A stretch of DNA of 64,000 nucleotides from Cylindrodendrum hubeiense (Eukaryota; Ascomycota; Sordariomycetes; Hypocreales; Nectriaceae), in contig JAANBB010000005.1 of assembly GCA_014621425.1 (NCBI GenBank), forward strand, positions 186,001 to 250,000, in the 5' to 3' direction. This document shows positions 12,192-21,795 of the stretch, one piece after another (the stretch's first letter is position 1; every line of letters begins with the position of its first letter). A program made the position numbers and the translations under genes. A model generated the notes under the pieces. That model saw only the letters and a list, made by a program, of their open reading frames with translations, was not told the origin of the DNA and ran no database searches.

Positions 12192-13950
12192 GATGACTGA
12201 TTTCACCTTTACTCAAGCAAACACCTGTTTGTTGATACAACTTGTCTAGACATTTCATTGCATGCCTTTCAGTGCTTAGGTCTTATATGGCAATCATAGA
12301 TAACATCTTCTGTCGAATTGAAGAGTTTATGCTACAAGGGATATAATGACTAAGCTCAATCGTGTTCAGCAAGTTTACTCCAAGAACGCAGTGCTATGGT
12401 GTGTTTTACGTTTAGAAAAAAGAGACAAGACTTCAAACGTAGGACGCTGTCCTTGTCAAGGGAGTATTTTTTCATAAAAGATCATTCTGCTCAATTCTCG
12501 TCATTAAATCAGCTATGAAGCAATGTGACTACGTAGCGAGAGGGGTGAAACGCATCCTGGACAAAACCAAGCCGCCCACTAGTAACAAAATCCAGTGTAG
12601 GGTAGCATATTTGGTCTCGACGAAAGTCCGGGTCATGAGATCACAACCATACAATTATTTAACAGCCAAGCTAGTAATTGACAATTATACCTGAAATAAA
12701 GAAATTATCAAATACTTGGGGCAAATTAGTCACAATTAAAGGATGTCCTGACAGTTGGGCTGGAGTCGCTGAAAATAATGCTAAAAGTCGGTCAAGGACG
12801 TCCGGTCGGTGAAATCCTGTAAAAGAAAGAGATTAGGTTTGCCTTGTTAACATTTATTGGATCGCATAGCTGACGTATCATCCTTGGCCAACCTGCCAAA
12901 TCCATTTACCCCAGTATTCTGCCACGTTGACGGAATGACAATGTCTTCTACCAATACGGACCCTACGAGCGTGCTTGGTGGGGCCTGGCCTGGACAGGCT
13001 CAACGGCGATAGCAAAAATATCAGGCATAGCGCCCACGACTGCAAATAAGTTCATCGTATTTTCTAGGCACCTTGATACCTGGGGAAAGGCCACTGGTAC
13101 TCTGTTTGGGTAGAAGAATAGGACCCGATCAGAGAGGAAGGGTCCTCTATCGGTTCGACGCGTGACGTCTCAACTGTCCTACATGCCATAATTCAATGAA
13201 ACTTGATAGGGGCTCTGGAATTTTGCACCAATGACATCTACCAGATGCCGTAGCTCACTCAAGTAATGAATATACGGAAGCCTGATATGACAAGCCGGGA
13301 AATAGGAAGGAAGAGGAAGCTGGCCGGAATTAAGCCCGTAGTAAATCCGGCTGCATGAGGTTTTTAGCGTAGGACAAAATTTCCGAAAGGGACATTGGTA
13401 ATGTGGGTCTCGTACTAGACAAAAATGGTCTTTTACCTGGTAATTTGTAGGTTTGACGTGGTCGAAACAGACGTACGCGTTGCTCTGTCTGGGGACCCTG
13501 ACACTTTGTTTGGGGTATGAGAGCAACACTTGGGGCTCAAATGGACAGCTGAACCCCAGAAATCCTTAGCTGAGTAAGCTCGCACTCCTACCAATCAAAT
13601 TACATTCACAGCTGGGAATCCTTTAACACTTATGGGGACATACCCATTGTAACTCCTGGGGAACCCCACTCTTTCCTGGGAAATGATAATGATGCTTGGA
13701 CGCACATGGGTGGCTAAGGCCTGGAAATCCATGGGTAGTTTATCTGAGTCAGCCCTAAACTGTTAGTGCGGAATCGCTGTCGCAGCTGGAGACAATAAGC
13801 TGTGATGGATACTAAATGTTCACGAGATTGAACTTGGAAAGACATATAAGATCGAGTTTAGCCAGTTCATTCATCAATTAAAGACATCATTACAACCTGT
13901 TCATTACACATTTCAAACTACAACACATCATCCAGACAACCTTACACAAA
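12192..13950. other. long intergenic region
   Basis: About 1.76 kb with no supported gene. A 116-codon minus frame at 13179-13529 shows no motif or coding-like composition. The right end should hold the promoter of the wall protein, with a TATAAG near 13845. Confidence 0.45.
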
Positions 13951-14580
13951 ATGCATTCTGCTCATTTATTCATTTCTCCCCTTGCCCTCTTCGGAGTGGC
14001 CGCCGCGGTCAACTGCCCTGGTGTGCTGGACAATGATACCTGCTGTGTCGGTGGTCAGTTGACTCTGAGCAATTGCCCCGGCTGGCCTATCTGCACCGGC
14101 CCAACAAGCTTTGATCCTGCGACAACAACTCTTACCTGCGCCACGCAGATTGCAACCAGTGTCGACGATTACAGCGAGGTTGTTGCTAGCGCCAGCTCCA
14201 AGTACCTTGACAGCAATGGAAACATCATTGCTACCGCTACAGACGAGCCGGATTCTTCTAGTACTGCTTCCGATACTGCGCAGTCTACCGCTACAGATAC
14301 CGCACAGTCTACTACTTCCGACACTGCGGAGGCCACTTCTTCCGACACTGAGGAGGCTACTTCTTCCGAAACTGGAGAGGCTACTTCCGACACTGCAGAG
14401 ACTACTGCTTCCGACACTACACTGGCTACTTCCGGCACTACTCAGGCTCCTTCAGGAGCGACTGCGGAGGGCTCCGATGACTCTGCGACGTCGACCTCGG
14501 ATAACGGTGCCGCTAAGGCAGCTGCCACTATGCTTGCTCCTGTCGGTATCTTGGCTCTTGCTGCTCTTTACTTTGAGTAA
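13951..14580 (+). CDS. Ser/Thr-rich secreted protein, probable GPI anchor
   Basis: Uninterrupted 209-residue frame. Residues 1-19 form a signal peptide (to about VAAAVN). A small head domain with six Cys, including a CC pair, covers roughly residues 20-65. Then comes a low-complexity Ser/Thr/Ala tract of imperfect repeats based on (A/E)TSSDT(A/E), which would be heavily O-glycosylated. The last 20 residues are hydrophobic (TMLAPVGILALAALYF), preceded by small residues, matching a GPI-attachment signal. This architecture fits a cell-wall or surface protein of the GPI-anchored serine-rich type. No enzymatic motif is present. Low complexity leaves other frames open across the repeats; these are artefacts. 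Confidence 0.85.
   Translation: MHSAHLFISPLALFGVAAAVNCPGVLDNDTCCVGGQLTLSNCPGWPICTGPTSFDPATTTLTCATQIATSVDDYSEVVASASSKYLDSNGNIIATATDEPDSSSTASDTAQSTATDTAQSTTSDTAEATSSDTEEATSSETGEATSDTAETTASDTTLATSGTTQAPSGATAEGSDDSATSTSDNGAAKAAATMLAPVGILALAALYFE
14251..14451 (+). repeat. imperfect tandem codon repeat in wall-protein gene
   Basis: Around seven units of roughly 24-30 bases, each encoding a version of SDTAxATS or TDTAQST. Units differ in length and wobble positions, so this is an old and length-variable minisatellite within coding sequence. Confidence 0.7.
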
Positions 14581-15181
14581 AGCTAGGAAGACTTTGGTAA
14601 AGCGAGGGGTCCGAGATCTGCATGGAAGTTCCGGGCGACGATGGCAGAAATGGAGCGAGGTCTGGGAGTTAAATAGGACTCTGTACAATGTAGGGGATCT
14701 TTAGACTTTGGGGATATGACATTGTTGTATTATTCGATTTGTCAGATTAAAGGTAGCTACGTTGAGCTACCTTCAACAGAAGTGTTCGCCATCACTTTAT
14801 ACCTCCAATGATGGACCAAACTGAATATGGGCGGTATTGCTAGCAATAAGAGTTTATATTCACTCACCGTTCCTTCTCAACGTGCTGCAGTCGATCATAA
14901 GACAATCATCCAAAAACACCGTCGGGTAATCAACCGGTGAGCTCAGAGGCGGGTAATTTCTACATCTCTTGAGCTACTACACCCGAGAAATATCTGAACA
15001 CAAACAGCAGACCGCAGGGTGCGCCTGAGCCACATGCCGGAGTACAACGCGGAACGCGACCATCACATCTACTCTCTGCTCGATTACCTTGGTAATAAGC
15101 CTGCTGTTCAACTCTCCATCGCCCGATACCCATCTCCTTTAACCCCAACTTGATAATCAATTGCATTTACACGATCCCATA
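14581..15181. other. intergenic, convergent 3' flanks
   Basis: About 600 bases between two convergent genes. A short palindromic stretch, GGTAGCTACGTTGAGCTACC, at about 14752-14771 could form a hairpin and lies just past the wall-protein gene, so it may mark a 3'-end structure. No gene seen. Confidence 0.4.
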
Positions 15182-16936
15182 TCAGAGTCGAGTTAAACCT
15201 GAACTTTCCTCGCTGTAGTCGTCATGCAGCCTTTTGATTCGTGAAGGGGTGATTTGGTAGACCTCAGGCAGCCGCGTGTCCGCCCAAGAGCCGCCGCCCA
15301 TCAACTTGACTAAGCCAGGTGCCGCGGTGAAGATGCGAGCCATGCCGCTGTAATACCGAAATCGCCATATGATCAGTCTGATAAAACGCAGAGCTACATT
15401 TAGGTGTCGCAAGAGGACTTTCGGAACTTACTGTCCATGGTGGCCGGCACAAACCCATTGTCCCGCCAACCCAGGCAACTCTCCAATAAACGGGACGCCG
15501 TCTGCGCTCTGCTTCATGATTAACTTATGTTCAACATGCAGCCGAGCTGATAAAATTGACTTACCAACGCAATAATACCGCTCCATCTGTCGCTATAAAT
15601 CTCTGGGTGATTTGTAGGCGCGGCTGGCCATCCTAAAAACTGGGACTCTGCAAACTCCTGGACAGCCTCAGTCACAGCTTCAAAGCCCGCCAGGCCATCA
15701 TCTGTGCGCCTTTCCGGGTTCTTTTGTAGCCACCTTTCGAGCTCATGTTGGCCAGGGTTGTGGCCGCCGAAAAGAATTGGGCCACCTGTGGTAGAACGGG
15801 GATTTATGCTGAACAGGCCTCCGTTTGGCAGGAGAACGCCAAACGAGTTCTGGAGGCCATTGTACCCCGCAAAGTCCTCAGGTGGAGTGACCTTATCACA
15901 CATATGAGGCGAAGGGGTAATTAGTCCACGGAACAATGGTTCAAGTGCAGGGATGTACGCATTTGTTGCATGAACAACCTGCGAGCATTCAATCTTGCCG
16001 CGTTCACTTTGAACGACCCATTTCCCAGGATTTTCTGGAGACTTAATCACTTGTGTGACTTGGGTATGTGTTTGGAGGTTGACGCCCTTTTTCAAGTTGT
16101 CATGCATAACATGTGCTGCGAGCTTCCAGGGGTATAGTGTTGATGCAAGCCAAGCATAGCACGCCTGTGCATCCTTGATGCGAGAAATCTGCAATATGTT
16201 AGTGCAGCACATAAGACTAATAATATTCTTCAATACCTCTGCCGCTCTAGTCGGATTGTTTGTGACTCTGATGTGATCAACCTTGCCGCCGGCTGCTATG
16301 AAACGCTCAAACTGACCACGTGCGATATCTGCAACCTCCGGTGTCACTGGAACATCTAGTGTATCACCTACCCAAAGGTCACAGTCGACATTATTTGCAC
16401 GTACATATGCCACCAAGTCAGACCAGGTCTGATGTTCATTTTCTAGAATCTGGATGGTCGTGTTAGAAAGGCTAACGGAACGGCTTCTAAACACACCTTC
16501 AGAGCCTGCTCGGCGCCAAACGCCTTCTCATACCGGTCAAACCCGCGCCACTGGTCAGGCTTACAGTGGCCAGCATTGCGGCCTGTAGCGCCAGAGCAGA
16601 ATTCGCGGGCCTCGAGAACGACTACAGTCTTTTCGGGCCACGTTTCGATGTAATGTTTTGCGACCAACGTGCCGGTCATCTGATTGGGGAGTTTAGATTG
16701 CTGTCTGCCAGCTCGCCAGCTTATTGTGGAACACTTACGCCAGAACCGATGATCACGACATCTGCCGATTGAGGCAACTCGGGTGTCGTGAGGTGATTCA
16801 GAAGCGGATTTCCTTGCACTTCCTGAAGCCAGTGTGAGAGTGTGTAGCCGTCCTGTTTGGGAAATCCAAACACATTCTGAGTGCTGTTGGGTTCAGTGTC
16901 CTTCTGGATCGAGGTGGCCGACGGTGCTGGCGTCAT
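15182..16936 (-). CDS. FAD-dependent oxidoreductase (DAO family)
   Basis: Flavoprotein of the glycine/D-amino-acid oxidase fold, likely oxidising a secondary or N-substituted amine. Six exons read in phase (16936-16739, 16679-16497, 16449-16237, 16188-15565, 15508-15432, 15347-15182), giving about 486 residues. The ADP-binding motif GSGMTG lies at residues 64-69, spanning the first intron. Next come EAREFCSGATGRNAG, which contacts FAD in this subfamily, the HATNAYIP block, and the C-terminal DGVPFIGELPG with GHHGHGMARIF. The long N-terminus before the Rossmann fold is typical of fungal members. Substrate is unknown; gamma-glutamylputrescine oxidase-like and sarcosine oxidase-like roles are both possible. 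Confidence 0.92.
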
Positions 16937-16975
16937 GACGTCTAGTTCTCAGTCCTATGAAGGGCGATAATGCAA

Positions 16976-17292
16976 CTAGCTTTTAATGAGAGTTATTGCA
17001 ACTGCGGTTTCGTGTAATACTAAGAGCAGATAGAATACCTGATAACGACGAAACATGTTCATAAGTACCGCCCCCGCGTTCTTGCCATCCTCGGCATCCA
17101 CAATTGGTGGAACGAGCCGGTGAATGACGTGACGGGACCCAAAGTGTGCCCCCACATACACGGTGATAGCACCCGCTTTCAGTCAGCAGCTGAGCCAGAC
17201 ACGCCGCTGGCAATGAACAGGTTGAAAAGAATACCAGCAACAAACATCAATTTAAGAATACGTCGCGTAATATAGCACACAAATCGACTCAT
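16976..17292 (-). CDS. possible two-exon small membrane protein
   Basis: Tentative. An ATG at 17292 begins a 19-codon exon. A 59-base intron (17234-17176) with GTATTC, a GCTGAC branch and AAAG end joins it in phase to a second exon ending at 16976, for about 85 residues. The product has hydrophobic stretches around LKLMFVAAGAITVYVG and VFYLLLVLHETAVAITL, separated by a polar segment containing VDAEDGKNAG. It ends only about 40 bases before the start of the FAD oxidoreductase on the same strand, so it could instead belong to that transcript's leader, or be a gene fragment. Family not recognised. Confidence 0.3.
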
Positions 17293-17742
17293 GATCTTAG
17301 ATTAGTGATCGGTACTATGACAACTGACGGTTGCCTCCAATGGGGAGACCACCCCTCTTGTCCTTGCTCCACTGATAAGGTCAATGGCACCTTGACGCGC
17401 GATTTGAATTGGCTACCCGTATACTTTTAATAGTATCTTTTAAGATTGTCGCCGAAAGGAACACATACTTACTAAGTCGAGCTTATGTTTGAGACATTGT
17501 GATCATGATGTATTATCAATTATAAACCTCACTAGTAGCTCATTCCCCCCTTCTCTCCCCATGCCGATTGTGCTGACATTGCCATTGTATCCGGTCATTT
17601 TCTCAACCCGCCTCGTTACTTTCTCCCATCCTATCACCAATGCCTTCGCCCGTCTCGAATGGCAGTGCTGAAACCAGTAATGCGTGGCCCATGGTCAGGC
17701 GAACCTTCAATCCGACAACAACCACCTGTTCGACACCAACAA
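17293..17742. other. intergenic
   Basis: About 450 bases with no supported gene; the right part is the 3' flank of the coiled-coil gene. Confidence 0.4.
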
Positions 17743-18981
17743 TTATTTGGAAGAACCAATCTTGTTTTCCACAAACCGACTTTGTTCCTTGTCCCAGTCT
17801 ACGCCTTGATTTTCAGTGAAATATACAGGCTTCAGAGCACGTAATAGATCTTGGCGTATCACATCTCGATACTGCCCAAGATCAAAGAGCTTTCCAAACG
17901 AATGGAGATTAGCACTAAGAGTTCCATAAATTCCATCGCCTTCCCTTAAGATCTGATCTCGTCTGACCTGATCGGGATATTTCATCCAGAGTTCATGGAG
18001 CGGCCCTTCCTTGGTTTCAGCGCCACTCCAAGCTCTCTTCCAAAAGTCTTTCCACTTTAGAGTAGGTTTGACTTTCTCCTGTGGTGGATTATCTGGCTCT
18101 TTTGACTCCGCCATCTCGCTCTTTTGGTTCTTCTTCTTCTTTTTACTCTTTTTTGAGTCGACACCTTCATCTTGGCCCGCCGAATAAGTGGTTGTTTTCT
18201 TGGCTTCAGCTGCGGCCCTCTCAGCCATCGGTAGCATCTCGAATACATGTCGGAAGCTCAAGTCGCTGAGCATCCCTTTATATTCCATAAGCTCTCTTTC
18301 CGTCTTCTCCAACTTTACCTTGAATTCTTCCTTTTCTTCCTTCAGCTTTAGTATCTGTTGAAGCAAGTCTTCATATCTCGGCCCTAGCTTCAGCGAATTG
18401 GACAGTATCTTCTCTTCTAATCTGTTGAGGAATTCGGGTAGTCTTTCATGTGAGAGAATAATCTTTGTTGGCTCTAGCATTTGAACAAATCTCTTCAGTC
18501 TGTGAACCACAAGATTCAATTTGTCGTTGCCAGTTTCCCATTCTTCCACTGGCCGGCGCATAATTTGGATCAAATGCTTGTATGTAGTCTCAGAATCAAA
18601 AATATCGGAATAGTCAGAACTGCTATCAGAGGCAGAGGTATTCATATTTTGAGTCGCATGTTGACGGAGTTTTCGAAGAGAAGTATGCAACGACCAGTCA
18701 AGGCGTATCCATTTTTGCACGGTGGTGTATGCTGAAATGACGTCTCGCATATCCGTGGGATCATGACTAAGCTTCCGTGACGCTTGGGAGAAGCTGTCTC
18801 GACTGGGTTCCGAAAAATCAAGAAGCCAAGGATGTTCTGCTTCCATTCGGGACAGGTAGGAATGTATTTTGCCAGAAAAAATGGGCGAAACTTCGGAGGA
18901 AAAGAACTCCACTGATTCAGAAGGAACTTTACACAACGCGGCTTCCCATGCCTGTATTTCGGACAGTGTTTCACCAGCCAT
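17743..18981 (-). CDS. uncharacterised Lys-rich coiled-coil protein
   Basis: Single open frame; ATG at 18981 gives about 412 residues (the frame extends to 19035 only through TTG). The N-terminal half is helical with several Trp. A strongly charged heptad-like segment of alternating Lys/Glu (from LLQQILKLKEEKEEFKVKLE) predicts a coiled coil near residues 200-240. It is followed by a Lys-only cluster, KKSKKKKKNQK, that looks like a nuclear-localisation or nucleic-acid-binding patch. The C-terminal part (from LKWKDFWKRAW) is again mixed helical. No catalytic motif or known domain was recognised and neighbours give no clue. Real-gene status rests on length, amino-acid bias and uninterrupted frame. 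Confidence 0.7.
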   Translation of the reverse strand: MAGETLSEIQAWEAALCKVPSESVEFFSSEVSPIFSGKIHSYLSRMEAEHPWLLDFSEPSRDSFSQASRKLSHDPTDMRDVISAYTTVQKWIRLDWSLHTSLRKLRQHATQNMNTSASDSSSDYSDIFDSETTYKHLIQIMRRPVEEWETGNDKLNLVVHRLKRFVQMLEPTKIILSHERLPEFLNRLEEKILSNSLKLGPRYEDLLQQILKLKEEKEEFKVKLEKTERELMEYKGMLSDLSFRHVFEMLPMAERAAAEAKKTTTYSAGQDEGVDSKKSKKKKKNQKSEMAESKEPDNPPQEKVKPTLKWKDFWKRAWSGAETKEGPLHELWMKYPDQVRRDQILREGDGIYGTLSANLHSFGKLFDLGQYRDVIRQDLLRALKPVYFTENQGVDWDKEQSRFVENKIGSSK

Positions 18982-19252
18982 GGCCTGCGGTTCTTGTGGG
19001 AACTTAGCAGTCGAGTAACTTAAAAGATGAGACAAGAAAGAAATATTACCAGCTGTGTGAACAAGTCGAGACTATAAATGTTTGCAAGAGGCGAAGAAGA
19101 AAGTGGGAATGGCGAAGAGTAAAAGAAAGAAAGAAAAGTCCAAACCCATAGAGAAGTTGGATGTCCTTAGGAAAAGAGCATTGGCTATTTCCGCACTCGG
19201 CAGGTGACTATATATATATGAGTAATATCTGCAGCCTCGCGGAGTTATCGAG

Positions 19253-19282
19253 ACTAATGCAGTGACAACTAATGCAGTGACA
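19253..19282. repeat. perfect tandem duplication of a 15-mer
   Basis: ACTAATGCAGTGACA occurs twice back to back. It contains CAGTGACA and is followed by CGTCAT. Could be replication slippage or a target-site-like scar. Confidence 0.7.
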
Positions 19283-19669
19283 CGTCATAGCATACTGCGG
19301 GCTGTTCCCTAATGACAAACCTCATTGGCTTCCTATATTTTAACTTATTAATTGCGTACAAATGATAAGAGCTTTCAGCCGCAGTGACGTAAATAAGCAA
19401 CTGCATTGGTGGACACTAGGGCCAGCTGAAAAAGTTATCGTGACTGTTGCGTCCTGTTGTGTCAACTAAGCGGTATTTCTTTTTGGCAATGTGCACTAAG
19501 GCTCAGGTGCGGGAAATAAGGCTGATATAGGTAGAATAACCCATTTCTGGCAGAATCAAATAATTGCTGTATAATTAACCATCGTTTGAGAGGGTAGGAT
19601 TGCGCACCTTTTTTCGGTTGCGGGGGGATTATGATGACATCGAGCCTAAGGACGCCATGGAGTTTTCGA

Positions 19670-19690
19670 TTATTGGATTAAATCCAATAA
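19670..19690. repeat. perfect 10-base inverted repeat
   Basis: TTATTGGATT, one A, then AATCCAATAA. A near copy of one arm (TTATTGGAAT) recurs near 19733. Possible protein-binding palindrome or terminal-repeat relic; no ORF is associated. Confidence 0.6.
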
Positions 19691-20049
19691 CAGAGGATTT
19701 CTTTTAAAATGTTTGTACTTATTCTTTGTCATTATTGGAATATTTCACTTTTGACCCAGACAACCCTGGACCAAAGTTGACGGCGGCTAAGGACAGAATC
19801 TTCTTATTATCATCAAGAGTTATCCGAGTTTTCCTGCTCTAGAGGCATAGTAACAGCAGTTTGCACAGCTATTCTTATTTACTGCCCGCCTGCGGTACAA
19901 TGTCTTTCCCAGATTTGTTCCTCTACCATAAGTTACGACATCAAGATTTCCGTGGGTTCTGTGTCTACCCCACGGATGATTTGAGTATAACAAGGAATAT
20001 TCTTTTTGGAAGCCGTGTGGCTCGAGTCTATGCTCTGCGCATAGAATAT

Positions 20050-20445
20050 TTAGCGGCGGAACGTTGCGAACAAATTCTGCATCGAAGATTCGATTAGTTT
20101 CTCAGCCTGTTAAATATCCAACCATATGACTAACCTGAAGTTCGACGCTTGGCCCTTCAACGGAGACCTTGTAGACATCGGCCCGAAGCTGTTGAGTTGT
20201 TAGTGCTATTCATGCCGGAATAAAATCACAGCTCATACCTTGATCGAGTATTGGTCGACGACGCTTGGACTTCCATCAAGGATGCTCCGAAGCTCCTGAA
20301 CTGACGCCGAGGAGGCCGGTACTGTGACCTGGACGCCTTTCTCGTCGCTTTTGCATCTCAGTCCTCGCACGCGTGACATTCCAGCCAGAGTGGGAGTTGA
20401 TCGGCTTGAATGAGAGTTGGCGGTTGCCCAAGGATCTGAAAACAT
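20050..20445 (-). CDS. possible small three-exon gene or gene fragment
   Basis: Tentative. An ATG at 20445 opens a 69-codon exon (to 20239). Introns with clean ends (GTATGA...CAACAG with an ACTAAC branch, and GTTAGT...ATGCAG) join it in phase to 20188-20135 and 20076-20050, predicting about 95 residues. The stretch after MSRVRGLRCKSDEKGVQ, with VPASSASVQELRSIL, resembles a ubiquitin-like N-terminal fold such as that of OTU1-type proteases, but no catalytic domain follows. It could be the surviving 5' end of a lost gene. The two intact introns argue against random sequence. Confidence 0.3.
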
Positions 20446-21795
20446 GGTATTTTGAGAATTGGGTTATGATTCAATCATTGACCGGCTGGGAGTGTGGCAG
20501 CTTGGATTGCGACCCAGTGAAGGTGACCGACACCGACCCTTTATTCCAATTCCAGAGGAAACCCACGGCGGCCGACAAGCGCCCCCTTCACGGCTGTGCC
20601 GCGCTCCGCGGCAAGTTGGCAAAGTTCCGGATTTGTCGTAGCCCAGCCAAATATTGTGCATGGCCAACTCCTGCGGTGGCGAGCAGGGGAGCAGGGGACG
20701 TGTGACACAGCCTGGCAGGCCGCATATGTCGCGCCACCCTATCAATGCAGAAAACCGCGCCTCTCGGTCTTCGCCTCCAGCCCCCCCCCGCTTATCGACG
20801 CGTATCATCAGCCAATAATCGGGACCTCCGAAGAGGACATGTCTCAGCGTTGGCTGCCTCGTGAGCTGCCTCGCTTACGCCTTGCAGACAGCCCCCACCG
20901 GAAGTTGCGGAGTCTGGTTAGAGCCCTCTACTTGCCTCCCCAGTTCCGACCCGAGCGCTTGTACCAGTTCCTCATGTCGGACATGTTCAGATTGGGTTCC
21001 TGGGAGGCACATGAACGGCAAACATGTGAAAGATACTCGGATAGACTTGGCTGCTATTTGCCTCTGTTGCGAGTTACGACAGTCCCGTTAATTAGTGTCG
21101 CAAGATACCGTCGGTCCGCGAGTACACCCACGCTCCAGCATCAAATACAGTATACTCCGCGAAATCTGTGTGATGTAGCATGCCTCCATAGCGCAACCAT
21201 GAGGCACAAACCCGTCAAGTGAAGGTCGCCAGGTGTGGCACGCCCTGTAAGGATGCGGCTCAACCACGCAGGCGGGCTCAATCCTGCAGCGTTAATCACA
21301 AATGCGACCATGGATTGCCTTATTTCAGCACCAGCCTGATTTCCGCCATGTTCCGTGTTTGCCTCGTTTGCATTTTGAGATATTAAGACGCAACTCCCAG
21401 GGCCGGATTAACGCGAACTGAGCCTCTCCGGGAGCCCACACGAAAGCCCACACCCAACGCGTTTCATACCTACAGGGCGAAAGTGAAAAACGTGGTTGCA
21501 CACGACTCTAAAGGTCCTTTTCCATCTCCCCATACGACGCTTATAAGTGGACGACCTTGTCTTAACCAACGACCCCTCTCGCCGGTGAGCTCAGCCCAGT
21601 TGTGTCACAGGGGAACGTGAGCTGACAAGGACAGCCTCACTGTACTGCTCTACCGTCTTCGCATTCCCACACTTGGCACTTTTGTCTCGGCATCCGAGAC
21701 TGGGGAACGGCTAGAGATTCAGATCAGCCGTTGGCTTGGAGCCCTGCCCTGCCCCTCTCGCGGCCGCTACCTCACCACACATCACCCGTGTCACG
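20446..21795. other. GC-rich intergenic region
   Basis: About 1.35 kb, higher in GC than the flanks, with a run of nine C at 20781-20789. Open frames of up to 208 codons on the plus strand are Arg/Pro-rich, without motifs, and overlap open frames on the other strand, as expected from GC-rich non-coding DNA. The right end is the kinase promoter. Confidence 0.4.

Larger units (their letters stand above)
18982..20049. other. AT-richer intergenic region
   Basis: No supported gene. It holds a TATATATATA microsatellite near 19210, a tandem 15-base duplication and a perfect inverted repeat (separate entries). Confidence 0.45.

Noticed and set aside
14111..14704. 197-codon shifted frame over the wall-protein gene
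   Set aside because: Leu/Arg-rich translation of the same Ser/Thr repeats in another frame; artefact of low complexity.
20596..21222. 208-codon plus-strand ORF
   Set aside because: Arg/Pro-rich product in GC-rich DNA with overlapping frames on both strands, no motif.
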